Below are positions 14,583 through 21,283 of a stretch of 26,098 nucleotides of DNA, piece after piece (position 1 is the first letter of the stretch; each line of letters begins with the position of its first letter). The notes under the pieces are model-generated. The model ran no database searches. It saw only the letters and a program-made list of their open reading frames with translations, and was not told the origin of the DNA. This DNA comes from Solidesulfovibrio magneticus (lineage in GTDB: Bacteria > Desulfobacterota > Desulfovibrionia > Desulfovibrionales > Desulfovibrionaceae). Position numbers and translations under genes: made by a program. The stretch is taken from contig DLGG01000175.1 in NCBI GenBank assembly GCA_002482565.1, forward strand, positions 14,815 through 40,912. The letters run 5' to 3'.

Positions 14583-14700
14583 GGGAACCTCCGGTATGAC
14601 GTTGGGAGCCGCCGGTCAAAACGGCCGGCCGCATGGTGGGTCGCCCTCCCCGGCTTGTCAAGGAGCAAGGCGCGCCGCGCCGCCAACTCCGAGCCGTTTT

Positions 14701-14728
14701 TTCGACTTTCCCACCAAAAAAGTATAGT
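14701..14728 (+). promoter_or_regulatory. Candidate promoter of the sulfhydrylase gene
   Basis: TATAGT (14723-14728; 5 of 6) is a good -10 in an AT-rich patch, but the -35 TTCGAC (14701-14706) at 16 bp is weak. I looked for a SAM-riboswitch-like leader and saw none. Confidence 0.4.
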
Positions 14729-14788
14729 ATATGAAGTCACCATGCCCGTCATCCCCGGGCGACACCGTATAACCGGCGAGGCATCAAC

Positions 14789-16099
14789 ATGGCCGACAAC
14801 ACCTGGCACGCCCAAACCCTGGCCCTGCACGCCGGGCACGCCCCGGACGCCGACACCCTGTCCCGGGCCGTGCCCATCCACCAAACCACGAGCTATCTGT
14901 TCCGCGATCCCGAGCACGCCGCCAACCTCTTCGCCCTGAAAGAAGGCGGCTACATCTACACGCGCCTGGGCAACCCCACCACCGACGTGCTGGAACGCCG
15001 ACTGGCCGCCCTGCACGGTGCCAGCGCCTGCGTGTGCACCGCCTCGGGCATGGCCGCCATTTTCTACGCCATCGCCGCCATCACCAAGGCCGGCCAGAAC
15101 ATCGTCTCGGGGCTCAATCTCTACGGCGGCACGCACACCCTGTTCGAGCACACCCTCAAGCGTTTCGGCATCGAGGTGCGCTTCGTCGATTCCTCCGACC
15201 CGGCCAATTTCGCCGCCGCCATCGACGACAACACGCGCCTGGTCTACACCGAGACCATCGGCAACCCGCGCTGCAACGTGGACGACTTGCCGGCCATCGC
15301 CAAGGTGGCCCACGACCACGGCCTGCCCTTTGTGCTGGACAACACCGTGGCCGCGCCGCCCATTTGCAACCCCTTCGAGCTTGGGGCGGACATCGCGGTC
15401 TATTCGCTCACCAAAATCATCGGCGGCCACGGCACGGCCATCGGCGGGGCCATTGTCGAGGGCGGCCGGTTCGACTGGTCCGTCGGCGGCAAGTACCCGG
15501 AGATCACCGCCCCGGACCCGACCTACCACGGGGCCAATTTCTGGGAGATGCTGTGTTCGCTGGAAGGCGGCACGCCCTGCTCGGCTTTTTGCACCAAGGT
15601 GCGCACCGGCCTTATGCGCGACATCGGGGCCACGCCTTCGCCCTTTAACAGCTTCCTCATCATCCAGGGGCTGGAGACGCTGCCGCTGCGGGCCAAGGCG
15701 CATTGTTCCAACGCCCAGCAGGTGGCGGAGTTCCTGGAAGCCCATCCGGCCGTCACCTGGGTCAACTACGCGGGCCTAGCCAGCCACAAGGACCATAGCC
15801 GGGCCAAGGCGCACTTCCCCATCGGCCCCGGCGCGGTCTTCGGCTTCGGCGTCAAGGGCGGCCTTGCAGCCGGGCGCAAGTTCATCGCCTCGGTGAAGCT
15901 GTGCTCGCACCTGGCCAACATCCTGGACGCCAAGACCCTGGTCATCCATCCGGCCAGCACCACGCATTCCCAGCTCACCCCGGCCGAGCAGCTCGAAGCC
16001 GGCGTCACCCCGGACATGGTGCGGATATCGGTCGGCATCGAAGATGTGGAAGACATCATCGCCGATCTGGATCAGGCGCTTAAGGCCGCCAGCGCCTAG
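14789..16099 (+). CDS. metY: O-acetylhomoserine sulfhydrylase (Cys/Met PLP enzyme)
   Basis: The product has 436 residues, the usual length for O-acetylhomoserine aminocarboxypropyltransferase, which makes homocysteine from O-acetylhomoserine and sulfide in the cytoplasm. Family features are HAGHAPDADT and SRAVPIHQTTSYLFRD near the start, YTRLGNPTTDVLERRLAALH, TASGMAAIFYAI (phosphate-binding region), LDNTVAAPPICNPFELGADI, and the PLP lysine Lys209 in YSLTKIIGGHG. The C-terminal HPASTTHSQL and VRISVGIED motifs are present. Direct sulfhydrylation fits a sulfide-producing organism. The ATG at 14789 has GAGG seven bases upstream. Related lyases share the fold; the length and TTSYLF motif favour MetY. 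Confidence 0.93.
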   Translation: MADNTWHAQTLALHAGHAPDADTLSRAVPIHQTTSYLFRDPEHAANLFALKEGGYIYTRLGNPTTDVLERRLAALHGASACVCTASGMAAIFYAIAAITKAGQNIVSGLNLYGGTHTLFEHTLKRFGIEVRFVDSSDPANFAAAIDDNTRLVYTETIGNPRCNVDDLPAIAKVAHDHGLPFVLDNTVAAPPICNPFELGADIAVYSLTKIIGGHGTAIGGAIVEGGRFDWSVGGKYPEITAPDPTYHGANFWEMLCSLEGGTPCSAFCTKVRTGLMRDIGATPSPFNSFLIIQGLETLPLRAKAHCSNAQQVAEFLEAHPAVTWVNYAGLASHKDHSRAKAHFPIGPGAVFGFGVKGGLAAGRKFIASVKLCSHLANILDAKTLVIHPASTTHSQLTPAEQLEAGVTPDMVRISVGIEDVEDIIADLDQALKAASA

Positions 16100-16119
16100 A
16101 GAAAGACAAGACGAAGACT

Positions 16120-16150
16120 GGGGGAAACGCTTTTAGAAAGCGTTTCCCCC
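16120..16150. terminator. Perfect hairpin between metY and the small minus-strand gene
   Basis: GGGGGAAACGCTTT (16120-16133) pairs perfectly with AAAGCGTTTCCCCC (16137-16150) around TAG. It could end transcription from both sides of this convergent pair, though no long T-run follows. Its left part encodes the last residues and the stop of the 63-residue protein. Confidence 0.5.
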
Positions 16151-16324
16151 AGACCCCCTTCGAAATGGCTGGGCGCGGCGCTGACGCAGGATCGATTCGA
16201 TGACTTCCTCGGCCGGCAAAACCTCACCGGCCGCGACCTGCGCTTCGCCAAGCTCCAGAATACGCAACAAGGCCTGCGTCTCCGCCGGGATACGCTTTTC
16301 CGGCCGTTCGCTATGATCTTGCAT
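16133..16324 (-). CDS. Small 63-residue protein, function unknown
   Basis: The product starts MQDHSERPEKRIPAETQALL, continues with RILELGEAQVAAGEVLPAEE and then VIESILRQRRAQPF. The central ILELGEAQVAAGEVLPAEEVIESI pattern resembles short antitoxin-like or addiction-module proteins whose C-terminal helix ends in an eeVi...l motif, but this is only a resemblance and no toxin gene is next to it. The ATG at 16322-16324 has GGGGAG one to two bases upstream, a close but usable site. It is preferred over another frame that is open across the same DNA. The 3' end runs into a perfect hairpin. Confidence 0.6.
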   Translation of the reverse strand: MQDHSERPEKRIPAETQALLRILELGEAQVAAGEVLPAEEVIESILRQRRAQPFRRGSGGNAF

Positions 16325-16374
16325 ACTCCCCTCATTCCTTCCCCTTCAAAATATCTGGGGCTACGCCCAACAGG

Positions 16375-16437
16375 AAGGGGGTCCGGGGGCCTTAGGCCCC
16401 CGGTGGGTCCAGGGCAAAGCCCTGGCCGCCGGAGGCG
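16375..16437 (-). repeat. Dispersed palindromic repeat, copy D (expanded variant)
   Basis: On the minus strand it begins CGCCTCCGGCGGCC, then has an extra hairpin CCAGGGCTTTGCCCTGG plus ACCCA, before the usual CCGGGGGCCTAAGGCCCCCG and GACCCCC. It lies just after the stop of the molybdopterin enzyme gene and points the same way. The inserted hairpin is absent from copies A, B, C, E and F. Confidence 0.8.
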
Positions 16438-16450
16438 TTCCCTCCCCCTC

Positions 16451-18550
16451 TCATTCCTTCTCCACCTCGCATAAAAGCCCCCGCAGCTGGTACGAGCCGA
16501 AGGCCGGGTCGTAGGGCGGGCCGGAGCTGGTCAGCACGTTGGCGGCGGATTCCAGTTCGCCGAAGTTGCCCGGGCCGCGTTCCGGGAACCACCAGCCGTG
16601 GTCCAGGCTCGCCACCCCTTCCAGGATGTCCGGCGTCACCCGCGCCCGCATACGGACCGTCCCGCGCGGGCTTTTCACCCGCACCCAGTCGCCGTCGACG
16701 ATGCCCCGCGCCGCCGCCGTGGCCGGCCCGAGCTCGGCCAGGGGATCGGGACGCCGGGCGCGAAGATACGCGATCTGCCGGCCGTCGCTGTGGAAATATT
16801 CGCTGCGCCGCGCTCCGGTGGTCAGGATGAGCGGATACTCCCGGGCCGTCTCGGGCGAGGCTTCCGGGCTTTCCGGCTGCGGCGCGTAGCTGGGCAACGG
16901 ATCGTAGCCCAACCTTGCCAACCCCTTGGAAAAAAGCTCCACCTTGCGCGTGGGCGTGCGAAAGCCTTTTTCGGCGTAGCGGCGGTAAGCCGGCGGCGGC
17001 ATGACCATGCCGCCGCCGGCCAGTTCGGCGAAACTCACCCCGGCCGGCCGCAGCCGGGCGTCGAAGATGTCGTGGAGCGGTTCGCCGGCCCCGGGCAGGT
17101 CCAGGCGGACGGCCAGATCGTCGAGCATGGCTTCGATCTGGCGGCACTGGCCGGTCTGCACCAGCTGGCGGTGGGCGAACACCGCGCGCGGGGCCACCAG
17201 CGGCAGTTCGATGACGCCGTCCATCTCGGGCCACATGACCGCCGGCAGCACGTAGTCGGCCAGGGCGGCCGTGGGCGTCAGGAAATGGTCGGCCACGACC
17301 AAGAGTTCCAGGGACTTGAGGCTATTAAGCACTGCCCGCGAATCGGCCACCGTGGCCAGGGGATTGTTGCCGAAAAGCAGCAGCGCCCGCACCGGATACG
17401 GCTGCCCCGTACGCATGGCCCCGAAAAGCGTGGGGATGTGGGCCGAGGGCATGAATGCCCGGAAGCCGCCCAGAAGCTTGAAGCGCTCGGCCCCCAGCCG
17501 CAGCGCCTGGGCCTCGGCGGGAAGCGCCTGTCGCAGCACGGGATAGGCCCCGATGAGCTCGGAACCGAACACGTCGCCGCCGGGAATGTCGAGATTGCCG
17601 GTCAGCCCCCGCAGCACGGCCACGGCCCGCACGGTCTGCAGGCAGTTGGGGTTCTGCTCCAGGGACACGCCCCAATCAAGGATGGACGGCTTGTCCAGGG
17701 CGTAACGCCGGGCCGCCTCCAGCATCAGGCCGGCGGGCACGCCGGTGCGTTCCTCGGTCCAGGCCGGCGTGCAGTGGGCCACCGCCGCCCGCAGCTCGTC
17801 AAAGCCCAGGGTATGGGCCGCCACGAACTCCCGGTCGTACCAGCCTTCCTCGATGATGGCCCGGGCCATGCCCAGCGCCAGCGCCGCGTCGGTTCCCGGA
17901 CGGATGGGCAGCCACAGGTCGCAACGCTTGGCCGTCTCGCTGCGCCTGGGGTCCACGGCGATGCCGCGCGCCCCGGCGGCCAGGGCCTTTTTGATCGGAA
18001 AGGCCAGCTCGCCGTCCGGCCCCGAAACCAGCGGATTATGGCCCCAAAAAAGGATCGTGCGCGGCGGCGTGTCGCCATAGTAGTCCCCGACCACGAAGCC
18101 GCCGTAGGTGAGGTTCGAGACGGTGATGCGCGGAATGAAGCAGTTGGCCAGCCCCGGCTCGTACCAGTTGGGCGTGCCAAAGGTGTTGGCGAAACGGATG
18201 ACATGGAAATAGTGCGGCCGGCCCGTGCCCTGCCCCAAGGCCACGCTGTGGGGGCCGGACTCCCGACGAAACGTGTCGAGCCGCCCGGCAATGGCCGATA
18301 GCGCCTCGTCCCAGGAGACCGGCTCGAAACGGCCCTGCCCGCGCTCGCCCACACGCCGCAGCGGCACGGTCAGCCGGTCGGGATGGCCCGCCATGGCCGG
18401 CGCGGACAGCCCCTTGACGCACATGCGGCCCAAATTAAACGGCGAACCAGCCCTGGGCCGCACCCGGACAACCCTCCCGCCGTCCACCGTCACCCAAGCC
18501 GCGCAGCCGCCATGACAGCCCCGGCAGATGCTGGGATGATCAGTGGGCAT
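16451..18550 (-). CDS. Molybdopterin/tungstopterin oxidoreductase, acetylene hydratase-like
   Basis: This 699-residue protein has Cys9, Cys12, Cys16 and Cys44 for a [4Fe-4S] cluster (CRGCHGGC ... RMCVKG). A bis-MGD enzyme body follows, with WDEALSAIAGRL, NTFGTPNW, DPRRSETA, LFGNNPL, LTPTAALADYVLP and RKVELFSKGLARLGYDPLP. Cys137 (GLANCFIPR) is placed to coordinate Mo or W. Layout and length match the single-subunit, signal-less acetylene hydratase group, so it is probably cytoplasmic. However, the catalytic Asp next to the second cluster cysteine in acetylene hydratase is His13 here, so that reaction is doubtful. The ATG at 18548-18550 has no ribosome binding site close by; (CTCTT)4 lies directly upstream. 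The open frame continues upstream only because of base composition. Confidence 0.9.
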   Translation of the reverse strand: MPTDHPSICRGCHGGCAAWVTVDGGRVVRVRPRAGSPFNLGRMCVKGLSAPAMAGHPDRLTVPLRRVGERGQGRFEPVSWDEALSAIAGRLDTFRRESGPHSVALGQGTGRPHYFHVIRFANTFGTPNWYEPGLANCFIPRITVSNLTYGGFVVGDYYGDTPPRTILFWGHNPLVSGPDGELAFPIKKALAAGARGIAVDPRRSETAKRCDLWLPIRPGTDAALALGMARAIIEEGWYDREFVAAHTLGFDELRAAVAHCTPAWTEERTGVPAGLMLEAARRYALDKPSILDWGVSLEQNPNCLQTVRAVAVLRGLTGNLDIPGGDVFGSELIGAYPVLRQALPAEAQALRLGAERFKLLGGFRAFMPSAHIPTLFGAMRTGQPYPVRALLLFGNNPLATVADSRAVLNSLKSLELLVVADHFLTPTAALADYVLPAVMWPEMDGVIELPLVAPRAVFAHRQLVQTGQCRQIEAMLDDLAVRLDLPGAGEPLHDIFDARLRPAGVSFAELAGGGMVMPPPAYRRYAEKGFRTPTRKVELFSKGLARLGYDPLPSYAPQPESPEASPETAREYPLILTTGARRSEYFHSDGRQIAYLRARRPDPLAELGPATAAARGIVDGDWVRVKSPRGTVRMRARVTPDILEGVASLDHGWWFPERGPGNFGELESAANVLTSSGPPYDPAFGSYQLRGLLCEVEKE

Positions 18551-18570
18551 AAGAGAAGAGAAGAGAAGAG
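18551..18570. repeat. Pentanucleotide repeat (AAGAG)x4 at a start codon
   Basis: Four perfect AAGAG units abut the start codon of the molybdopterin enzyme gene (CTCTT on its coding strand). Just upstream of them, on that strand, is GGAGG belonging to repeat copy E. It also matches the purine-rich leader that precedes other copies of the dispersed repeat. Confidence 0.7.
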
Positions 18571-18661
18571 TGCCTCCGGCGGCCGGGGGCCTGAGGCCCC
18601 CGGACCCCCCGCCCGGAGAAATATTTACAGGGGGTTCGACGCGGAGTGGTTTTCTGGTCGG
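18571..18661 (+). repeat. Dispersed palindromic repeat, copy E (reversed placement)
   Basis: The core at 18571-18610 reads TGCCTCCGGCGGCCGGGGG, then CCTGAGG and CCCCCGGACCCCCC. The second module at 18633-18661 matches copy A in 25 of 29 bases. Unlike the other copies it points against both flanking genes and sits upstream of a start codon. The rest of the 161-bp spacer (18662-18711) holds further GC-rich sequence and no gene. Confidence 0.8.
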
Positions 18662-18711
18662 CGGGGATGCCCAACGGCCCCCAGACCCCCCAAATGGGTG
18701 GAGGGTGGGCA

Positions 18712-19137
18712 TTAGAGCGCCGCGAAGAAGCAGATCACCGCAAGAAGGCCCAGGCCGGTGCGGATGGCGTGGAGCAGGTTCCACTTCTCCAAAAGCGCCC
18801 GGGTACCAGCGTCGGCCGTGTCCGGGTCGGCGGCCGTCAGCTGCCGGTTGACCGGCATGATGCAGCGGTAGGTGACGACCCAGTTGGCGATGGAAAAAAG
18901 CGCGCCCGTGACGAAAAGCGCCTTGCCGGCCCAATAAGCGGCGAGAAGGCCAAAGAAAAAGCCGCCCATGGCCAGGCTGGCCTGCATCCGGGAGGCGCGC
19001 GGATAGCTCGCCTGCCACTGGGCCAGCATCTCGCCGTCCAGCAGCCCGCGCCGGGCCGGGTGCTCCACAAGATTGATGTACAGGGCCGCGCCAGTGAACG
19101 CGGCCATGAGCGCCAGAGCGATAGCGCCGAATTCCAT
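18712..19137 (-). CDS. DUF1772 (anthrone oxygenase-like) membrane protein
   Basis: The product has 141 residues and four predicted membrane helices: about 4-22, 57-75, 77-95 and 122-140. The pattern ALYINLVEHPAR near residue 20, the ANWVVTYRCIMPVNRQL segment and the C-terminal W...H..R (KWNLLHAIRTGLGLLA) fit the DUF1772 family, which includes anthrone-oxygenase-like proteins but is mostly uncharacterised. The ATG at 19135-19137 lies 3 bp after the aminotransferase stop, and its GAGGT site overlaps the end of that gene, so the two are surely co-transcribed. Whether it has a part in sugar synthesis or is a passenger is unknown. Confidence 0.85.
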   Translation of the reverse strand: MEFGAIALALMAAFTGAALYINLVEHPARRGLLDGEMLAQWQASYPRASRMQASLAMGGFFFGLLAAYWAGKALFVTGALFSIANWVVTYRCIMPVNRQLTAADPDTADAGTRALLEKWNLLHAIRTGLGLLAVICFFAAL

Positions 19138-19140
19138 AAA

Positions 19141-20262
19141 TTACCTCGTTTGGCCGTCCACCTCGGCCAGGGTGTCGATCAGGGCGGCAATGGCGAAATC
19201 CTGCTCCCCGTCGGTGAGCGACGGATACATGGGCAGGGAGAAGATCTCCTTGGCCGCCTGCTCGGTGTGGGGCAGGTCGCCTTCCTTGTACCCCAGATGG
19301 GCGTAGCCCGTCATGGTGTGGATGGGCCAGGGGTAGCTGATGTTGAGGTTGACCTCGCGGGCCTTCAGGCCGGCCAGGACGGCGTCGCGCCTGGGGTGGC
19401 GGGCGACGTAAAGGTAGTAGGCGTGCTCGTTGCCCGGGGCGACGACCGGCAGGGTCAGGGACGTGCCGGCCAGGGCGGCGTCGTAGCGGGCGGCCAGCTC
19501 TCGGCGGCGGGCGATGTAGGCCGGCAGATGCTTGAGCTTGCCGCGCAGGATGGCGGCATGGATCTCGTCCAGCCGGCTGTTGAACCCGTGCTCCAGGGCG
19601 TAGTAGGTCTTTTCCATGCCGTAGAAGCGCAGTTTCTTGAGCTTGGCCGCCACGTCCTCGCGGCCGGTCATAACCAATCCGCCGTCGCCGTATGTGCCGA
19701 GGATTTTGGTGGGATAAAAGGAAAAGGCGGCCGCGTCGGCCAGGGAGCCGCAGACCCGGCCATGCCGGGCCGCGCCATGGGACTGGGCGCAGTCCTCGAC
19801 CACGAACAGCCCGTGGCGCTGGGCCACGGCGGCCACGGTCTCCATGTCCACGCACTGGCCGAAAAGATGCACCGCCACGATGGCCCGGGTGCGCGGCGTC
19901 ACGGCCGCTTCCAGCAGCGCCGTGTCCATGAGGTAGGTGGCCGGGTCGATGTCGACAAAGCGCGGCAGGCCGCCGGCGCTGACGATGGCCGAGACCGTGG
20001 GCACGGCGGTGTTGGAGACGGTCAGCACCTCGTCGCCCGGCTTGAGGTCCAGGGCCAGCAAGGCCAGCATGACGGCGTTGGTGCCGTTGTCCACGCCCAC
20101 GCCGTAAGCCGCGCCGCAGTAGGCGGCGAATTCCTGTTCAAAAGCGGCGACATTGGGGCCAAGAATGAGCTTGCCCGAGGCCAGCACCCCTTCCACCGCG
20201 GCCATGATCTCGGCCTTTTCGGCTTCATACTCCCGCAAATATCCCCAAACATTCACCGCCAT
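19141..20262 (-). CDS. DegT/DnrJ/EryC1/StrS sugar aminotransferase
   Basis: The product has 373 residues. This PLP enzyme family transfers an amino group from glutamate to a keto-sugar nucleotide. Visible features are the substrate-side GPNVAAFEQEFA, DNGTNAVMLAL (phosphate binding), SNTAVPTVSAI, VHLFGQCVDM, VVEDCAQSHGA with Asp157, and the PLP lysine Lys186 in FYPTKILGTYGDGG. The sequence has the feel of C3-aminotransferases such as FdtB/QdtB/TylB, and an FdtA-like ketoisomerase two genes upstream supports C3, but C4 activity is not excluded. The ATG at 20260-20262 has AAGGAG seven bases upstream. Repeat copy F separates it from the reductase gene. Confidence 0.93.
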   Translation of the reverse strand: MAVNVWGYLREYEAEKAEIMAAVEGVLASGKLILGPNVAAFEQEFAAYCGAAYGVGVDNGTNAVMLALLALDLKPGDEVLTVSNTAVPTVSAIVSAGGLPRFVDIDPATYLMDTALLEAAVTPRTRAIVAVHLFGQCVDMETVAAVAQRHGLFVVEDCAQSHGAARHGRVCGSLADAAAFSFYPTKILGTYGDGGLVMTGREDVAAKLKKLRFYGMEKTYYALEHGFNSRLDEIHAAILRGKLKHLPAYIARRRELAARYDAALAGTSLTLPVVAPGNEHAYYLYVARHPRRDAVLAGLKAREVNLNISYPWPIHTMTGYAHLGYKEGDLPHTEQAAKEIFSLPMYPSLTDGEQDFAIAALIDTLAEVDGQTR

Positions 20263-20278
20263 CCCATCACTCCTTGTT

Positions 20279-20329
20279 CCCCCTATCGGGGGGTCCGGGG
20301 GCCTCAGGCCCCCGGCCGCCGGAGGCATC
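20279..20329 (-). repeat. Dispersed palindromic repeat, copy F
   Basis: The core on the minus strand reads GATGCCTCCGGCGGCCGGGG, then a GCCTGAGG centre and CCCCCGGACCCCCC, followed by GATAGGGGG. It sits 27 bp after the reductase stop, within the putative operon, and points with transcription. It may act as an mRNA hairpin that separates upstream from downstream expression. Confidence 0.85.
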
Positions 20330-20356
20330 TTTATTTCTTCTATTTTTCTCTTCCCC

Positions 20357-21283
20357 TCACAACCGCGCCCGGACACGGGCGTCGGCCAGGAGCGCCTCGG
20401 CCAGGGCGGGGTCGTGGCCGTGGGCCATGGCTGTGAGCGCCCGGGCGAAAAAGCGGGCAAAGGCGTCGGCCGGCGGGATGATCTCCACCGAACAGCCCGA
20501 GGGCGTGTTGCAGGCCAGTTCCAGGGCGGCCCCGGGCGGCGGGGTGAAGACCCGGTCCAGGGAGGCGGCCAGGTGGGGGCCGAGCACGTCCAGGCGGTTG
20601 GCGTAGCCGGTGTCGAAGCCGAAGGTTCCGGTGAAACTGCGCCCGCCGGGGTAGGTCATCTGGCAGACGAAGGCGGTGTCGACTTCCGGGCCGTGCGAGA
20701 GGACTTGGCAGTCCACGGTGTCCGGCTCGCAGCCGAAAAGGATGCGGCCGGGGCTGGCGGCATAGGCCCCGAGGTCATAAAGCGCCCCGCCGCCCAGGGC
20801 GGCGACGTGGCGGAAGTTGCCCGACGGCAGGGGCGGAAAGGAAAAGACGGCGCTTGCGCGGGTGGGGGCCGAGCCGGCGGCGGCAAAGGCGGCCAGAAGG
20901 GCTTCGACGCGCGGATGCTCGGCCCAGACCGTGGCCTCGGCCAGGGTGCGGTTTTTTTGGGCAGCCAGGGCGGCGACGGCCTCGGCATCGGCCAGGGTTA
21001 AAAAGGCCGGCTTGTCCACCACGACGTGGCGGCCGGAGGCCAGGGCGGCCTGGACCAGGGCGGCGTGGCGACTGTTTTCGGTGGTGACGTAGACGGCCTC
21101 GGCCGGGCTGTGGGCCAGGGCGGCTGCGGCGTCGTCGCGCCAGGTGACGGCCAGTTCGGGCGGCAGGGCCGGCCGGCGGCCGCTTCGGGAGACGATCTCG
21201 ACCCCGGCCACGCCCAGGGCAGGCAGGTTCGGGGCCACGCGGCGGGCGAAGATGTCGGACGCGCCGAAAACGAGGAGCTTCAC
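20357..21283 (-). CDS. Gfo/Idh/MocA-family oxidoreductase, candidate sugar 3-ketoreductase
   Basis: The product has 308 residues. The N-terminal Rossmann fold starts at once (KLLVFGASDIFARRVAPNL), with the family's conserved lysine Lys91 in HVVVDKPAFL (the usual EKP, here DKP). The C-terminal alpha/beta domain contains GGGALYDLGAYAAS. Next to an NDP-hexose 2,3-dehydratase, this family is known to supply the NAD(P)H-dependent 3-ketoreductase (TylC1, SpnN and KijD10 type). The substrate would therefore be the 3,4-diketo-2,6-dideoxy sugar nucleotide. The GTG start at 21281-21283 overlaps the dehydratase TGA by three bases in GTGA, with GGAG eight bases upstream. Function is inferred from context. 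Confidence 0.88.
   Translation of the reverse strand: MKLLVFGASDIFARRVAPNLPALGVAGVEIVSRSGRRPALPPELAVTWRDDAAAALAHSPAEAVYVTTENSRHAALVQAALASGRHVVVDKPAFLTLADAEAVAALAAQKNRTLAEATVWAEHPRVEALLAAFAAAGSAPTRASAVFSFPPLPSGNFRHVAALGGGALYDLGAYAASPGRILFGCEPDTVDCQVLSHGPEVDTAFVCQMTYPGGRSFTGTFGFDTGYANRLDVLGPHLAASLDRVFTPPPGAALELACNTPSGCSVEIIPPADAFARFFARALTAMAHGHDPALAEALLADARVRARL

Noticed and set aside
14583..14788. Possible SAM riboswitch ahead of the sulfhydrylase gene
   Set aside because: I could not find the conserved helices or a terminator/antiterminator pair; only a -10-like element is visible.
13353..14939. 528-codon plus-strand open frame over the flavin protein and amidotransferase genes
   Set aside because: It is antisense to two genes with clear motifs, starts and ribosome binding sites.
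16096..16335. 79-codon minus-strand frame overlapping the small 63-residue gene
   Set aside because: Its Arg/Ser-rich translation has no family features and weaker initiation context than the 63-residue frame.
16451..18550. Naming the molybdopterin enzyme acetylene hydratase
   Set aside because: The catalytic Asp next to the second cluster cysteine is replaced by His, so only family-level relatedness is claimed.
18551..19855. Upstream extension of the molybdopterin enzyme reading frame
   Set aside because: The frame is open only by base composition; it crosses repeat copy E and two real genes in other frames, and family members start shortly before the first cluster cysteine.
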